Origin: Porphyromonadaceae bacterium UBA7332
Lineage (GTDB): Bacteria; Bacteroidota; Bacteroidia; Bacteroidales; UBA7332
NCBI GenBank assembly: GCA_002471225.1
Contig: DKPO01000028.1
Location: 57,571-110,306 of the forward strand
DNA length: 52,736 nt
Direction of reading: 5' to 3'
In this document: positions 36,944-46,555 of the stretch, piece after piece
Numbering within the stretch: position 1 is the stretch's first letter
Layout: each line of letters begins with the position of its first letter
Notes under the pieces: generated by a model
What the model saw: only the letters and a program-made list of their open reading frames with translations
Told to the model about the DNA's origin: nothing
Databases searched by the model: none
Translations under genes and position numbers: made by a program

Positions 36944-36951
36944 CAAATATA
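36944..36951 (-). promoter_or_regulatory. -7 box for the GH97 gene
   Basis: On the minus strand TATATTTG fits TAnnTTTG 31 bp before the start codon. No convincing -33 element is present, as expected if an activator such as the SusR-like protein is needed. Confidence 0.5.
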
Positions 36952-37097
36952 TAGGGCTAAACCACGATTTGAAATAGCCTGTCATCTCAATATAGCTACA
37001 AAGTAGATAAATATAGATACCAAAAACAAATAAACAGCTTATATACTGCAACTTACATAAATACAATAGCTCAAAATAAGTAGACAAAATAGAGTCC

Positions 37098-38738
37098 TTA
37101 CTGAAGCAACATAACCTCTTTTTCAAATTCTTCGCGAGGTCCTTTCGACCTGTTTCGCATTTTAGTCCGGTAATTATAGATAGTCGTTACGGAATATCTT
37201 AAGAAATCCGCAATCTGAGAACTCTCAGTGATTCCTAAACGAATTAAAGCGAAAATCCGGAGCTCTGTATTTAATAACTCTCCTTGTTTAATTTCAATTT
37301 TCTCATCATCTGCCAACAGGTTATTGAACGATTCAACAAAGTTAGGGTACAAATTAAGAAAGGCTCGATCGAAATCATTATAGAAGGCTTTTAACTCATC
37401 ATCCAACCATTCCTTTGATTTTAAAATTTGAATTAACTCCTTTGTATTTTCAGCCGATGCTTTTTTCAATAATGATCTACGGAAGTCATCCATCTTACCT
37501 ATATAAACTGAACACAATTTTAAATACTTCGCTATGTAACCTCCCTGTATATGATTTAACTGTGATAATTTTGTATTAACCTCTGAAACTTCACTATTTT
37601 TCAATAGTAAATCAGCATTCAACTTCTTCAATTCTTCATTAAAATCAAAAATCCGCTCGTTAGCTATTACTAATTTCTTTTTTTGCAATAAAATATAAAA
37701 GAACGAGGCTAATAGAAATATAGATAAGACTGACACTATTATAAAAAACATCATAAGTTTTCGCTTGTCTGCTTCAGATTGCTCTTTATAAGCTTTATCT
37801 ATTTCAGGAAGTATTCGTAAAATCTCAATAGAACGAAGCTTGGAATCTGAAACCAATGCATCATCTAAAGCAAAACGAATGTAATTGTAAGCTTCGACAA
37901 GATCTCCTTCTTTGTATAATTGCAATGCAAGCGTACCTAAAGAAGTATTTTCCTTTACTGCATTACGTATATCTGAAATCGCAGAAAGAGCTAAGGCTTC
38001 TTTCTCCATAGGTATATTTCCTTGCAATTTATATGCTTTGGATAAAGCATTGGAAGTAAGTGCATAATTACGATCAGCAGGCGTCATTCCTTTCTGAATA
38101 TCTGTAAGTAATACTATTGCCTCATTGATTTGCCCCTGATCGACCATACGATCTGCTTTTACCAGTTTTGTATTAAGATCAGCCGGATCAGAAATACTTA
38201 ACAATGAATCCTGATATACCATCCTTTGTTTATTATAATATGATCGAAGATCTTTATCTGAAGCAAAAGCATCCATATAACGATAAAGCTCAGCAGAAAC
38301 ACCATAATAAAAAACCTTCAGGGATTCGGGTAAATCCTTCGAATGAAGAGAGCTCAATATTTCATACGATTCTTTATACATACCATTCGTATTGTAAATT
38401 GAGGCCAAAGTCAACTGAGACTCAGCTATCAAAAAAGAACTCTTCAATGCATTTGCCGTATTTAATGCTTGTTTTGCATAAAATAGGGCTGAATCACTTT
38501 TGAAAGGGCGATATTCTGATGCCAGATCTTTGAATAGCAGATATTTATTCTCTGGATTCAGCTTATTATTTTCTTTTAATTTAAGTGTTCGTAATTTATC
38601 CTCCTTCTCTTTTATATAGAGGTTACTGTTCCTTATAGCTTCATCTAATTGCTTCTGGGTTTGCTGATCAAATCCTTGTTGAGCAGCTAAAGGCAAAAAT
38701 ACCGACACAAAAATTAGAATAGAGTAAAATTTATTCAT
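37098..38738 (-). CDS. SusR-like membrane-spanning transcriptional regulator
   Basis: This is an inner-membrane regulator of 546 residues. A signal-like N-terminus (1-19) leads to a periplasmic domain of TPR-like helical repeats (about 60-320), one membrane helix (328-351), a coiled-coil (355-400), and a cytoplasmic C-terminal helix-turn-helix (about 490-535, with LGITESSQIADFLRYSVTTI). Length and layout agree with SusR and the DUF6377 regulators that sense maltose-type sugars and activate sus genes. The GH97 gene directly downstream supports a role in alpha-glucan use. The activating sugar is inferred, not seen. Confidence 0.8.
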   Translation of the reverse strand: MNKFYSILIFVSVFLPLAAQQGFDQQTQKQLDEAIRNSNLYIKEKEDKLRTLKLKENNKLNPENKYLLFKDLASEYRPFKSDSALFYAKQALNTANALKSSFLIAESQLTLASIYNTNGMYKESYEILSSLHSKDLPESLKVFYYGVSAELYRYMDAFASDKDLRSYYNKQRMVYQDSLLSISDPADLNTKLVKADRMVDQGQINEAIVLLTDIQKGMTPADRNYALTSNALSKAYKLQGNIPMEKEALALSAISDIRNAVKENTSLGTLALQLYKEGDLVEAYNYIRFALDDALVSDSKLRSIEILRILPEIDKAYKEQSEADKRKLMMFFIIVSVLSIFLLASFFYILLQKKKLVIANERIFDFNEELKKLNADLLLKNSEVSEVNTKLSQLNHIQGGYIAKYLKLCSVYIGKMDDFRRSLLKKASAENTKELIQILKSKEWLDDELKAFYNDFDRAFLNLYPNFVESFNNLLADDEKIEIKQGELLNTELRIFALIRLGITESSQIADFLRYSVTTIYNYRTKMRNRSKGPREEFEKEVMLLQ

Positions 38739-38888
38739 AGCTACAATATAGTATTCAAAAAATTAATGCCACAAATTAATAATATAAATAGCATTTATAC
38801 TAATAATTAATAGTGTTTCATCTATTATATAGAACCAAAATTCTATCAAACTGTTTACTTTATATATTCAATATAAAAGAATAATCAA

Positions 38889-39128
38889 ATGGGACATGAT
38901 ATTTTAAATGCAGAAGAGAGAAGAGAGCTACCTGACAGTGAGTTCGGACTTCCAGATAGAAGAGAATTTCCGATGCCTGATGCTGCACATGTAAGAGCTG
39001 CAGAAGCATATTTCAGATATTGCCCGGAAAACAGAAAACATGAATTAGCCGTAAATATTCTAAGAAAAGCAGATGAATATGGAGTGAATATTCATAGTCA
39101 GACAATAATGGAATGGGCTAATCAATAA
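38889..39128 (+). CDS. Small DUF6582-like protein (79 aa)
   Basis: This is a 79-residue soluble protein with two parts: an N-terminal motif of the form ELPDSEFGLPDRREFPMPD followed by AAHVRAAEAYFRYCPE and a helical tail. This LPDSxFxLPxRR pattern is known to me from the DUF6582 domain found in phage-related and other bacterial proteins, where it normally forms part of larger proteins. Here it stands alone between convergent neighbours and shares a terminator with the DPP III gene. Its function is unknown. Confidence 0.72.
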   Translation: MGHDILNAEERRELPDSEFGLPDRREFPMPDAAHVRAAEAYFRYCPENRKHELAVNILRKADEYGVNIHSQTIMEWANQ

Positions 39129-39178
39129 TAAAAAAGAGGAGGACTATAATATATACAGTCCCCCTCTTTTTATTATTG
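39125..39178. terminator. Bidirectional terminator between DUF6582-like and DPP III genes
   Basis: AATAATAAAAAAGAGGAGGACT pairs with the stretch ending CCCCTCTTTTTATTATT over about 20 bp with one G-T wobble and one bulge, with T-rich runs on both strands. Confidence 0.85.
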
Positions 39179-39185
39179 TTATTTC

Positions 39186-41225
39186 TTAGTTATATGAAGG
39201 TAACGAGTTATACTCCTTCGAATATCTAAGCATTTGCTCTGCATAGCCTTCGTTAAAAGATACAGTAACATCTGTGATATTTCCGTTAGCATCATAAATC
39301 GCTGTATAAGTTGGATTCACAAATCCTCTCCATGGAGCGAGATTAAGTTTAGCATAACGGTCTAAGATTTCTTTATGAAGTTCCGGATTCACTTTCACTC
39401 CGTAGTTTTCAATCATATTTTTACCTGCCTCATAATCTCCTTCCGATTTGATACGTTGGATCTCTGCAAGTAATTGTCCGATTAGACCTCTCATTTTTTC
39501 ATAGTCATTTACAACTACAAAAGTTTTACCATCACGCTGAACTAATTCAACAACCTGATCTTCTTTACCCTTCTCAAGTACCCATTGAGAGATTGCAGCA
39601 CGACAACGCATATGTGCTTGCTCAATAGTTTTCCCTGGCTGAATTCTTGTTAATTGAGTCATTAAGCCATTCATCAGATATTTATAATACTCTGCTTGAT
39701 AAGCATCAGCTGTTGGTAATAAACCAAGCTCTGTAGTTTTAGGATCAGCCATGAAATACAAAGCATAAAGATCTGCTCGCATTTCTTCAAGAGGAGAACC
39801 ATATGCTTTTAGAGCATCCGGATCTGTTCCAGGAAGAAGTTTACCTGATCCATGTCCTAAACATTCGTGTAAGTCAGTATGAAGATTATCTGCAATAAAG
39901 CCGTAGTTTTTAATCAAATCACGTTCTTTGTCACTCCAAATAAATTCTTCACCAAAACCACTCCCCTGAGAAGCTGCATCGTATGCTTCCGTAATGTTTT
40001 CGATTGTAACTGATTTTGATCCATGATCACGACGGATCCAGTTTGAGTTCGGAAGATTAATACCTATAGGTGTTGTCGGATACGTATCTCCACCTAACAT
40101 CGCTAATGTAATAACTTTAGCCGAAACGCCTTTTACTTCTTCTTTTTTGAATCGATTATCTACCGGCGAATGATTTTCAAACCATTGAGCATTTGCAGAA
40201 ATAAGCTCAGTTCGTTTAGTTGCTTCTTCATTTTTAAAGTTAACAACAGACTCCCAACTAGCTTTCATTCCTAATGGATCACCATAATTTTCAGTAAATC
40301 CATTTACAAAATCAACTTTTGAATCTAAATCTTTAACCCAAAGAATAGCATATTCGTCAAAGTCTTTCAAATCCCCTGTGTTATAGTATTTGATAAGAGT
40401 TTCGATTACGGCTTTCTGCTGTGGATTTTCAGTATATGCCAAAGCACTATCTAAATGAGCAACAACCTTTTCAATTGCAGGAGAGTACAATCCTCCTACC
40501 TTCCAAACTTGTTCAACAATCTGACCGTCAACTTTTGCCAATTTACTATTCAAACCATAAGATACCGGAGTGTTATCTTTCGGATCTTTCATTTTATTGT
40601 AAAACGCTTCTGCTTCTGCCTGAGTTACACCTTCATAATAATTATTAGCAGATGTAGCTACTAAGTCTTCACCATCTTTTTGATTAGCTCGCACTGGAAG
40701 TACAGATGGATTAAATATTACCGGTGAAATTTCAGCTATAAATTCAGTTACAGACTGCCCCGCTTTAGCAGGAACCGCAGCCGGATCCAAAGCACTTACC
40801 TGTTCTGCGAAAAATGCTTCAGAAAATTTAGGTTGAAGTTTATCTGTAGAGTTATAATGATGAATACCATTATTGAACCATACTAATTTAAGATATTCTT
40901 CAAAGTTTTTATACTCTTGAGAATTCTTATCCCCTTTATAATTTTCATAAACGGCCTCTAACGTTCTACGAACAGGTAGATTCCATTTACAGTTCTGATC
41001 ATATAAGATATCACGGCCAGCTGCCGCAGCTTCTGTCAAATGATAAATTAATGCTTTTTGTGATGTTGATAAATTCTCAAATCCGGGAACTTTATAACGC
41101 AACATTTGCACATCTGCAAAATTCTCAACGACATAATTAAAATCATCGTTTTTTTGCTCTTTCTGTGTTGTAGAGCAAGCTGTAAATACACCAGCAGCAA
41201 CCATCATTGCAATCGTTTTTTTCAT
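39186..41225 (-). CDS. Dipeptidyl peptidase III (M49), lipoprotein
   Basis: This zinc exopeptidase of 679 residues removes dipeptides from peptide N-termini. A lipoprotein signal ends at Cys17 (FTAC), which puts it outside the cytoplasm, unlike eukaryotic DPP III. The zinc motif is HECLGH (453-458), the six-residue variant found in Bacteroides enzymes, with the second ligand motif EEMRAD about 30 residues later. Length is normal for the family. It is a minus-strand gene followed by a terminator; the BI-1 gene lies 38 bp upstream and may be co-transcribed. Confidence 0.93.
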   Translation of the reverse strand: MKKTIAMMVAAGVFTACSTTQKEQKNDDFNYVVENFADVQMLRYKVPGFENLSTSQKALIYHLTEAAAAGRDILYDQNCKWNLPVRRTLEAVYENYKGDKNSQEYKNFEEYLKLVWFNNGIHHYNSTDKLQPKFSEAFFAEQVSALDPAAVPAKAGQSVTEFIAEISPVIFNPSVLPVRANQKDGEDLVATSANNYYEGVTQAEAEAFYNKMKDPKDNTPVSYGLNSKLAKVDGQIVEQVWKVGGLYSPAIEKVVAHLDSALAYTENPQQKAVIETLIKYYNTGDLKDFDEYAILWVKDLDSKVDFVNGFTENYGDPLGMKASWESVVNFKNEEATKRTELISANAQWFENHSPVDNRFKKEEVKGVSAKVITLAMLGGDTYPTTPIGINLPNSNWIRRDHGSKSVTIENITEAYDAASQGSGFGEEFIWSDKERDLIKNYGFIADNLHTDLHECLGHGSGKLLPGTDPDALKAYGSPLEEMRADLYALYFMADPKTTELGLLPTADAYQAEYYKYLMNGLMTQLTRIQPGKTIEQAHMRCRAAISQWVLEKGKEDQVVELVQRDGKTFVVVNDYEKMRGLIGQLLAEIQRIKSEGDYEAGKNMIENYGVKVNPELHKEILDRYAKLNLAPWRGFVNPTYTAIYDANGNITDVTVSFNEGYAEQMLRYSKEYNSLPSYN

Positions 41226-41263
41226 TTTACTAAACTCTAACTTTTAATTGTGTTTTGGGCTTG

Positions 41264-41962
41264 TTAATTATTTCTTCTGCCAAATATACGTAAAAGCATC
41301 AAGAATAAATTAATAAAATCCAAATAAAGAGTTAAGGCACCCAAAATAGCCAGTTTTGACTTCATTTCTTCGCCTTGAACTAAAGCTAAAGTTTTAAGTT
41401 TTTGTGTATCATATGCAATTAAACCAACAAAAACCAATACACCTACATAAGTAATTATCCAATAAAGCATTGTGCTATGCAAGAATATATTTACAACACT
41501 AGCTATTATTATGCCTATTAAAGCCATAAAGGATAAACTTCCTAACGATGTCAAATCTTTTTTTGTCACGAATCCGAATATGCTCATTATGGCAAAAACA
41601 GACGCTGTAATAAAAAACGTTGATGCGATTGACTCTGCTGTATATACCATAAACAGCATCGAAAAGGTCACACCTGTAATAAATGAGTAAAGGATAAATA
41701 CCGTTGAAGCAGTTGTTACCGACATTTTTTCTACTCGCGCTGAAAGAAAAATAACCATACCTAACTGTACAATGAACAGTCCCCAAAATGCCCAACTGTT
41801 TGTCATTAAATAATTAATAACAGTATGGTTATTTGCAACTAAAGCAGCGGTTGCTCCTGTGATTAATAAAGCTATCGACATCCAACCATATACTTTACGT
41901 ATTAAGGCTGATACGGTTTGTCCTTGTCTTTCAGGATAAGAATCCACTTGTCTGTATTCCAT
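41264..41962 (-). CDS. Bax inhibitor-1/YccA family membrane protein
   Basis: This is an inner-membrane protein of 232 residues with seven predicted helices. The start MEYRQVDSY at 41962 is preferred over an in-frame extension to 42025 because the sequence upstream is low-complexity and unlike the family. The BI-1 pattern is visible in the last helices (GLIAYDTQKLKTLA, then LGALTLYLDFINLFLMLLRI). Bacterial members such as YccA and YetJ act on FtsH or as calcium leak channels. Its role here is unknown. Confidence 0.9.
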   Translation of the reverse strand: MEYRQVDSYPERQGQTVSALIRKVYGWMSIALLITGATAALVANNHTVINYLMTNSWAFWGLFIVQLGMVIFLSARVEKMSVTTASTVFILYSFITGVTFSMLFMVYTAESIASTFFITASVFAIMSIFGFVTKKDLTSLGSLSFMALIGIIIASVVNIFLHSTMLYWIITYVGVLVFVGLIAYDTQKLKTLALVQGEEMKSKLAILGALTLYLDFINLFLMLLRIFGRRNN

Positions 41963-42054
41963 AATTTTTAATTTAATAGTTTGTTTATAATAGAATTTGC
42001 CCTTAAAGCTAATCCTTAAGGGCAAAAATAAGATTTCCTAGTTAAATAACAAGA

Positions 42055-43746
42055 TTATAACTTGATTTTCCATATAACACCACTTTGTGCAGGTACCCGC
42101 GTTCTAAACGGACTTAAAACCGATAATGACTGATAAAGTGTCATTTTTGATAATAATTCCTTACACTCAATCTCTGCTCTTTCCTCTACTTGCAAATAAT
42201 CGAAAGCATGCTTTGGTATTATTATCTTGCAATCCTGTTCATATTGATCAAAATTCACGACTATCAATAACAATTCATTCCCGCTTTTGCGAAGAAAGGC
42301 ATACTGTTTATCCGGATTAAAATATTCAGATGAAGGATTAACATACATCAGATCGAAGAACAAGCCCTGTGATATTGCTTTTTCCTTTTCTGCAACATTA
42401 AGTAGTGAACGATAAAATGAATATATCTTCCTCTGTCTGTTAGACAACATCTTATTATCACAATTGCCATGATTAAACCATTGTCTAATACTTTCAACAC
42501 TCCAGAAGTCAAAAATAGTAGTTCTGCCATCCTGACCACTAAAACCCTCTGTATCCATAGCTTCTTCTCCCAACTCCTGACCAAAATAGATCATAAATGG
42601 AGCTTTTGACATACAGGCTGAAACTATTGCCCCAGCAAAGCCTGCCTCTGCACTACCCGCAAAAAAAGGAGAAGCAATACGTTGTTCATCATGATTTTCC
42701 ATAAAATTCAACATATGATCACCAATCTCACCCAAACGTTGCCAGCAGGAAGTCAATTGTGACGCAGGTAGTTCACCTCGTATTATACCTTTTAATGAAT
42801 CATACAATCCAACTTTATCATACAAATAGTCAAACTTACCATTGAAAATATAACTATAATATTGATTAGGATCATAAACCTCTGCTATAAAAATAATTTC
42901 TGGAAAATCCTGTTTTATTTTTGCAATAACCCATCCCCAAAACTCAACAGGCACCATTTCAGCCATATCACAGCGAAATCCGTCAACACCTTTACCTGCC
43001 CAATATTTCAAGATATCATACATTTTCCACCAAGTATCAGGAATAGGTTCAAAATGCTTGGCTCCCCATGCTGAGTAGTCGACTCCATAGTTAAGTTTTA
43101 CGGTTTCGTACCAATCATTATTGGTTGGATATGCATTAAAACAGTCATTTCCTGTTGCTTTTGCAGGATATTCTTTATATTGATTTTCGCCTTCACCCAA
43201 ATAAAATTGTCCGGCGAATACCTGATAGGGTATGTAATAAAAATTATTATTCGGATTAAATGCACAGGACGTATCATCGTTTGCTCCAAAGTCCATTACA
43301 CCCTCCGGCTTCATATCCGAATGATATATTCTGGCAACATGATTTGGAACGAAATCAATAATAACTTTCATATTAGCAGAATGTGTCCTTTCTATTAATT
43401 GTTCGAATTCAGAAATTCGCTCTTTCATATTATCTGCTAAATAAGGATTTACGTCATAGTAATCCTTTATTGCATACGGCGACCCGGCATTCCCTTTTAT
43501 TACAAACGGATTATCTTTTGTTATACCTATTGATGTGAAATCTTCTTTTGTTGCATGCTCAATAACGCCAGTGTACCAAATCGCATTACATCCAAGTTTT
43601 CCTATTTCCGATAATGCTTTATCCGTAAAACTTGAAAATTTCCCCGTACCGTTTTCTTGTAATGAACCATCAAATGTCAGATTCTCGTTACAATTACCAA
43701 ATAATCGGGGCAAAACCTGATATATGATTAGTTTTTTAGTTTCCAT
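42055..43746 (-). CDS. GH13 alpha-amylase family enzyme, cytoplasmic
   Basis: This is an alpha-glucan-acting enzyme of 563 residues from the start METKKLII at 43746, 4 bp after the patatin gene ends. It has no signal peptide, so it should work in the cytoplasm. The four GH13 regions are present: DFVPNH (Asp131), GFRCD (nucleophile Asp260), IAEV (acid/base Glu289) and NHD (Asp353). A C-terminal beta domain follows from about residue 480. It probably degrades maltodextrin or glycogen brought in from outside. Specificity cannot be given. Confidence 0.9.
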   Translation of the reverse strand: METKKLIIYQVLPRLFGNCNENLTFDGSLQENGTGKFSSFTDKALSEIGKLGCNAIWYTGVIEHATKEDFTSIGITKDNPFVIKGNAGSPYAIKDYYDVNPYLADNMKERISEFEQLIERTHSANMKVIIDFVPNHVARIYHSDMKPEGVMDFGANDDTSCAFNPNNNFYYIPYQVFAGQFYLGEGENQYKEYPAKATGNDCFNAYPTNNDWYETVKLNYGVDYSAWGAKHFEPIPDTWWKMYDILKYWAGKGVDGFRCDMAEMVPVEFWGWVIAKIKQDFPEIIFIAEVYDPNQYYSYIFNGKFDYLYDKVGLYDSLKGIIRGELPASQLTSCWQRLGEIGDHMLNFMENHDEQRIASPFFAGSAEAGFAGAIVSACMSKAPFMIYFGQELGEEAMDTEGFSGQDGRTTIFDFWSVESIRQWFNHGNCDNKMLSNRQRKIYSFYRSLLNVAEKEKAISQGLFFDLMYVNPSSEYFNPDKQYAFLRKSGNELLLIVVNFDQYEQDCKIIIPKHAFDYLQVEERAEIECKELLSKMTLYQSLSVLSPFRTRVPAQSGVIWKIKL

Positions 43747-43750
43747 TTTT

Positions 43751-44563
43751 TTAATCATGTATAAATTTTTGCTTAGCATATTGCATAATATGCGTTTTCG
43801 CTTTACTTTGTTCAAGAGCTTGTATGGTCGCATTATATCCTATATCGACAATTTCATTTACATGCTGAGTATCAAATAAGCTGTAACTATAGGTTTCCTT
43901 AGTCTCAATAGTCAGATCAGACAATTGCATATCCTGAAAGCTATTAGCTTTAAACATAAAAGTATAAGAGCGCTCTGCAATACTAATAATCGTTTTCTTA
44001 TACTCTTTAAGAACTAATGGCGTTGCATTGACACCTATCACAATATCACAAAGAGGAATTAAAGGTGTTACAGGAAAGTTTTTCAGTACACCTCCATCTA
44101 CATAATTAACACCATCAATATTTTGTGGTGCAAATAATACAGGAATAGAACATGACGCTGCTATCTTATCTATTAATTTATCACCTGTTTTAAATATTAT
44201 ACTATTACCATGATCAAGATCTGTTGCAACAATCATTAATGGCTTCTTCAATCCTTCAAATGTATTTGCAGAAATATTATTTTTCAAAAAGCTCTTAAAC
44301 CCATTCATAGTCAAAAAGCTTTTCTTTGGAACAACAATTTCAGCAAAATCTAAAAACTTGATAGGTCGAAACATTTCTATCATTTGTTCAGGAGTATGTC
44401 CGTCACAATATAACGCACCCACCAAAGATCCGGCACTGACACCTGATACTATATCGGGAATCAACCCATATTCTTCTAATGCTTTTATTGCTCCAATATG
44501 AGCAAAGCCTTTTGCTCCTCCTCCACTTAAGGCTAATCCTATTCTATAAGGTTTACTTTCCAT
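43751..44563 (-). CDS. Patatin-like phospholipase
   Basis: This is a cytoplasmic or membrane-associated serine lipase of 270 residues. The catalytic dyad is Ser43 in the elbow GVSAGS and Asp156 in DGG. The oxyanion loop is GGGAKGF (about 14-20). No signal peptide or C-terminal barrel is present, so it is the small RssA/YchK type rather than a type V secreted protein. It is the first gene of an operon with the GH13 enzyme. Substrate unknown. Confidence 0.93.
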   Translation of the reverse strand: MESKPYRIGLALSGGGAKGFAHIGAIKALEEYGLIPDIVSGVSAGSLVGALYCDGHTPEQMIEMFRPIKFLDFAEIVVPKKSFLTMNGFKSFLKNNISANTFEGLKKPLMIVATDLDHGNSIIFKTGDKLIDKIAASCSIPVLFAPQNIDGVNYVDGGVLKNFPVTPLIPLCDIVIGVNATPLVLKEYKKTIISIAERSYTFMFKANSFQDMQLSDLTIETKETYSYSLFDTQHVNEIVDIGYNATIQALEQSKAKTHIMQYAKQKFIHD

Positions 44564-44656
44564 ACATACATTATTATATAAATGAAGAACAACCTTTCAA
44601 AATCAAAGTTCAAGTAAATAAAGCTTGATAAAGAATAAGTCATTTTATATCTTAAA

Positions 44657-44685
44657 CAAATATACCACTAAAAAAACATATACAA
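44657..44685 (-). promoter_or_regulatory. Promoter of the patatin-GH13 operon
   Basis: On the minus strand TATATTTG (-7 box, 44657-44664) is preceded by TTG (44683-44685) with 18 bp between, close to the Bacteroidota standard. It would give a leader of about 90 nt. Confidence 0.6.
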
Positions 44686-44976
44686 TCCTATTTGTCCTCT
44701 ATTTTCCAGAACATTAGAATATGCTTTTCTTTCTCTGACATTACATATATAATCTGTAAATATATTTGTTAATCTTATCCGTAATTCATATAACACACAT
44801 ATTAATTAGACATTTATATTGCTTTCCTCTTCTGAAAAGAAACACGATATATTGCATTTATATGATATTAGTACTCAAAATAAAAAGCTACATAGCTCTT
44901 CGATAGGAGAAAATAAAAGAAGTAATATAGGTGATTTCAGCATCTACATATCAAAATAATGAAATGTTCATTTATA

Positions 44977-44984
44977 TAATTTTG
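44977..44984 (+). promoter_or_regulatory. -7 box for the NfeD-FloA operon
   Basis: TAATTTTG matches TAnnTTTG 64 bp before the start codon. The -33 region is poor. Confidence 0.45.
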
Positions 44985-45048
44985 CAGATTAAACAAAAAG
45001 AATATCTTTGTAGCAATTCATTTGCTGATCATTTTCAAATATTATATT

Positions 45049-45522
45049 ATGGAAATAGTAATTATCACAACATTATTAGTGTTAGCAATCATACTAATAT
45101 TAATCGAGATATTTGTTTTACCGGGTATAACGGTTGGGGGTATTGCCGGAGCTATATTAGCTGTTATAGGTCTTTATTACACCTATCTGGCTTTTGGCAT
45201 TTCTGGTTTAATAATTTCTATTACAGTTTCAATTCTTTTATTTATAGTCTTATTTTATATCTGTATTAAGTCAAAACTTTTTGATAAAGCAGCTTTAAAG
45301 AAAGAGTTAAATTACAAAATAACAGATACACATATCAATAGTCTTCATACAGGAGACATATTAACTACGGTATCGCGTCTTAACCCAATGGGTAAAGTCA
45401 CTGACGGCTCTAATTTTTTTGAAGCAAAATCTGAATGTGGATTTATTGAAGAAAACAAATCAGTCTATGTTATTCGCATCGAGCGAAATACGGTTATTGT
45501 CAATAGAGAAAAAATCAAATAA
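45049..45522 (+). CDS. NfeD-like membrane protein
   Basis: This is a small inner-membrane protein of 157 residues from MEIVIITT at 45049. Three hydrophobic helices fill residues 1-80 (with LPGITVGGIAGAILAVIGLY), followed by an OB-fold-type C-terminal domain (about 95-155). NfeD partners normally pair with an SPFH/flotillin protein, and here the next gene, 32 bp downstream, is exactly that. The protease domain found in long NfeD proteins is absent, as in the short form. The pair is thought to organise membrane microdomains. Confidence 0.85.
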   Translation: MEIVIITTLLVLAIILILIEIFVLPGITVGGIAGAILAVIGLYYTYLAFGISGLIISITVSILLFIVLFYICIKSKLFDKAALKKELNYKITDTHINSLHTGDILTTVSRLNPMGKVTDGSNFFEAKSECGFIEENKSVYVIRIERNTVIVNREKIK

Positions 45523-45554
45523 TAATTATTTACAAATACTAATACTAATAAATT

Positions 45555-46526
45555 ATGCTTGAAACAACAATTGTTTTGTGGGTAATAGTATCCTTTCTTA
45601 TCATTTTATTCTTTTACTTTGTACCGTTTCCACTATGGTTCTCTGCTAAGATTTCCGGGGTACACATTTCATTGCTTCAATTGATGCTTATGCGCTTCCG
45701 TAAGGTGCCGCCTTCAGTTATTGCTCGTGCCATGATCGAAGCTCATAAAGCTGGGTTGAAAAATTTGACCCGTGATGAATTAGAAGCTCACTATTTAGCA
45801 GGTGGACATGTTGAACGTGTAGTACATGCTTTAGTATCAGCATCAAAAGCAAACATTGATTTGAATTTTCAAATGGCGACAGCCATTGACCTTGCCGGGC
45901 GTGATGTTTTTTTAGCTGTACAAATGTCTGTAAATCCTAAAGTTATCGACACCCCTCCTGTTGCTGCTGTTGCAAAAGATGGTATTCAATTAATTGCAAA
46001 AGCTCGTGTAACCGTTCGTGCAAACATCAAACAACTTGTCGGAGGTGCAGGTGAAGACACTATCTTAGCTCGTGTTGGCGAAGGGATTGTCTCCTCTATC
46101 GGTTCTTCGGCATCACATAAAACAGTACTTGAAAACCCGGATTCTATATCTAAACTTGTATTGAAAAAAGGTTTAGATAGTGGTACAGCTTTTGAAATTC
46201 TTTCAATTGATATCGCGGATATGGATATCGGTAAAAACATTGGTGCTGTATTACAAATGGATCAGGCTCAAGCCGACAAAAATATTGCTCAGGCAAAAGC
46301 TGAAGAAAGAAGAGCAATGGCAATTGCGCTTGAACAAGAGATGAAAGCAAAAGCAGAGGAAGCAAGAGCTAAAGTAATCGAAGCTGAAGCTGAGGTTCCT
46401 AAAGCTATGGCTGAAGCTTTCCGTTCCGGGAACTTAGGCATTATGGACTATTATAAAATGAAAAATTTAGAAGCTGATACAACGATGCGTGAGACGATTG
46501 CTCGTCCGACAAACGGCTCGAAGTAA
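45555..46526 (+). CDS. floA: Flotillin-like protein FloA
   Basis: This is a membrane-scaffold protein of 323 residues with one N-terminal membrane helix (about 6-28), an SPFH domain (about 35-230) and a C-terminal helix rich in Ala, Glu and Lys (EEARAKVIEAEAEVPKAMAE). This is the FloA/YqfA architecture. It oligomerises at membrane rafts and affects protein secretion and cell-wall enzymes in Bacillus. It lies downstream of the NfeD-like gene, as in many bacteria. Confidence 0.93.
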   Translation: MLETTIVLWVIVSFLIILFFYFVPFPLWFSAKISGVHISLLQLMLMRFRKVPPSVIARAMIEAHKAGLKNLTRDELEAHYLAGGHVERVVHALVSASKANIDLNFQMATAIDLAGRDVFLAVQMSVNPKVIDTPPVAAVAKDGIQLIAKARVTVRANIKQLVGGAGEDTILARVGEGIVSSIGSSASHKTVLENPDSISKLVLKKGLDSGTAFEILSIDIADMDIGKNIGAVLQMDQAQADKNIAQAKAEERRAMAIALEQEMKAKAEEARAKVIEAEAEVPKAMAEAFRSGNLGIMDYYKMKNLEADTTMRETIARPTNGSK

Positions 46527-46555
46527 TAGCTTCATTATTATAAAAATAAATTTTT

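Larger units (their letters stand above)
44564..45048. other. Divergent intergenic region, patatin and NfeD-FloA operons
   Basis: The 485-bp AT-rich spacer has two promoter candidates, one for each operon (44657-44685 minus and 44977-44984 plus). An ORF at 44931-45269 overlaps the NfeD-like gene in another frame and was discarded. Nothing else was seen. Confidence 0.6.

Noticed and set aside
37127..37200. SusR-like gene extended into the 36854-37126 ORF
   Set aside because: That ORF is in a different frame with Cys/Tyr-rich nonsense sequence. The regulator ends naturally at 37098 after its helix-turn-helix.
43747..43833. Longer GH13 N-terminus
   Set aside because: It would overlap the patatin gene by over 80 bp and adds a basic tail not found in GH13. 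METKKLII at 43746 begins directly before the first barrel strand.
44931..45269. 112-residue ORF before FloA
   Set aside because: It overlaps the NfeD-like gene in another frame, and its composition (many Asn, Tyr, Ser) is not protein-like. The NfeD family match decides the frame.
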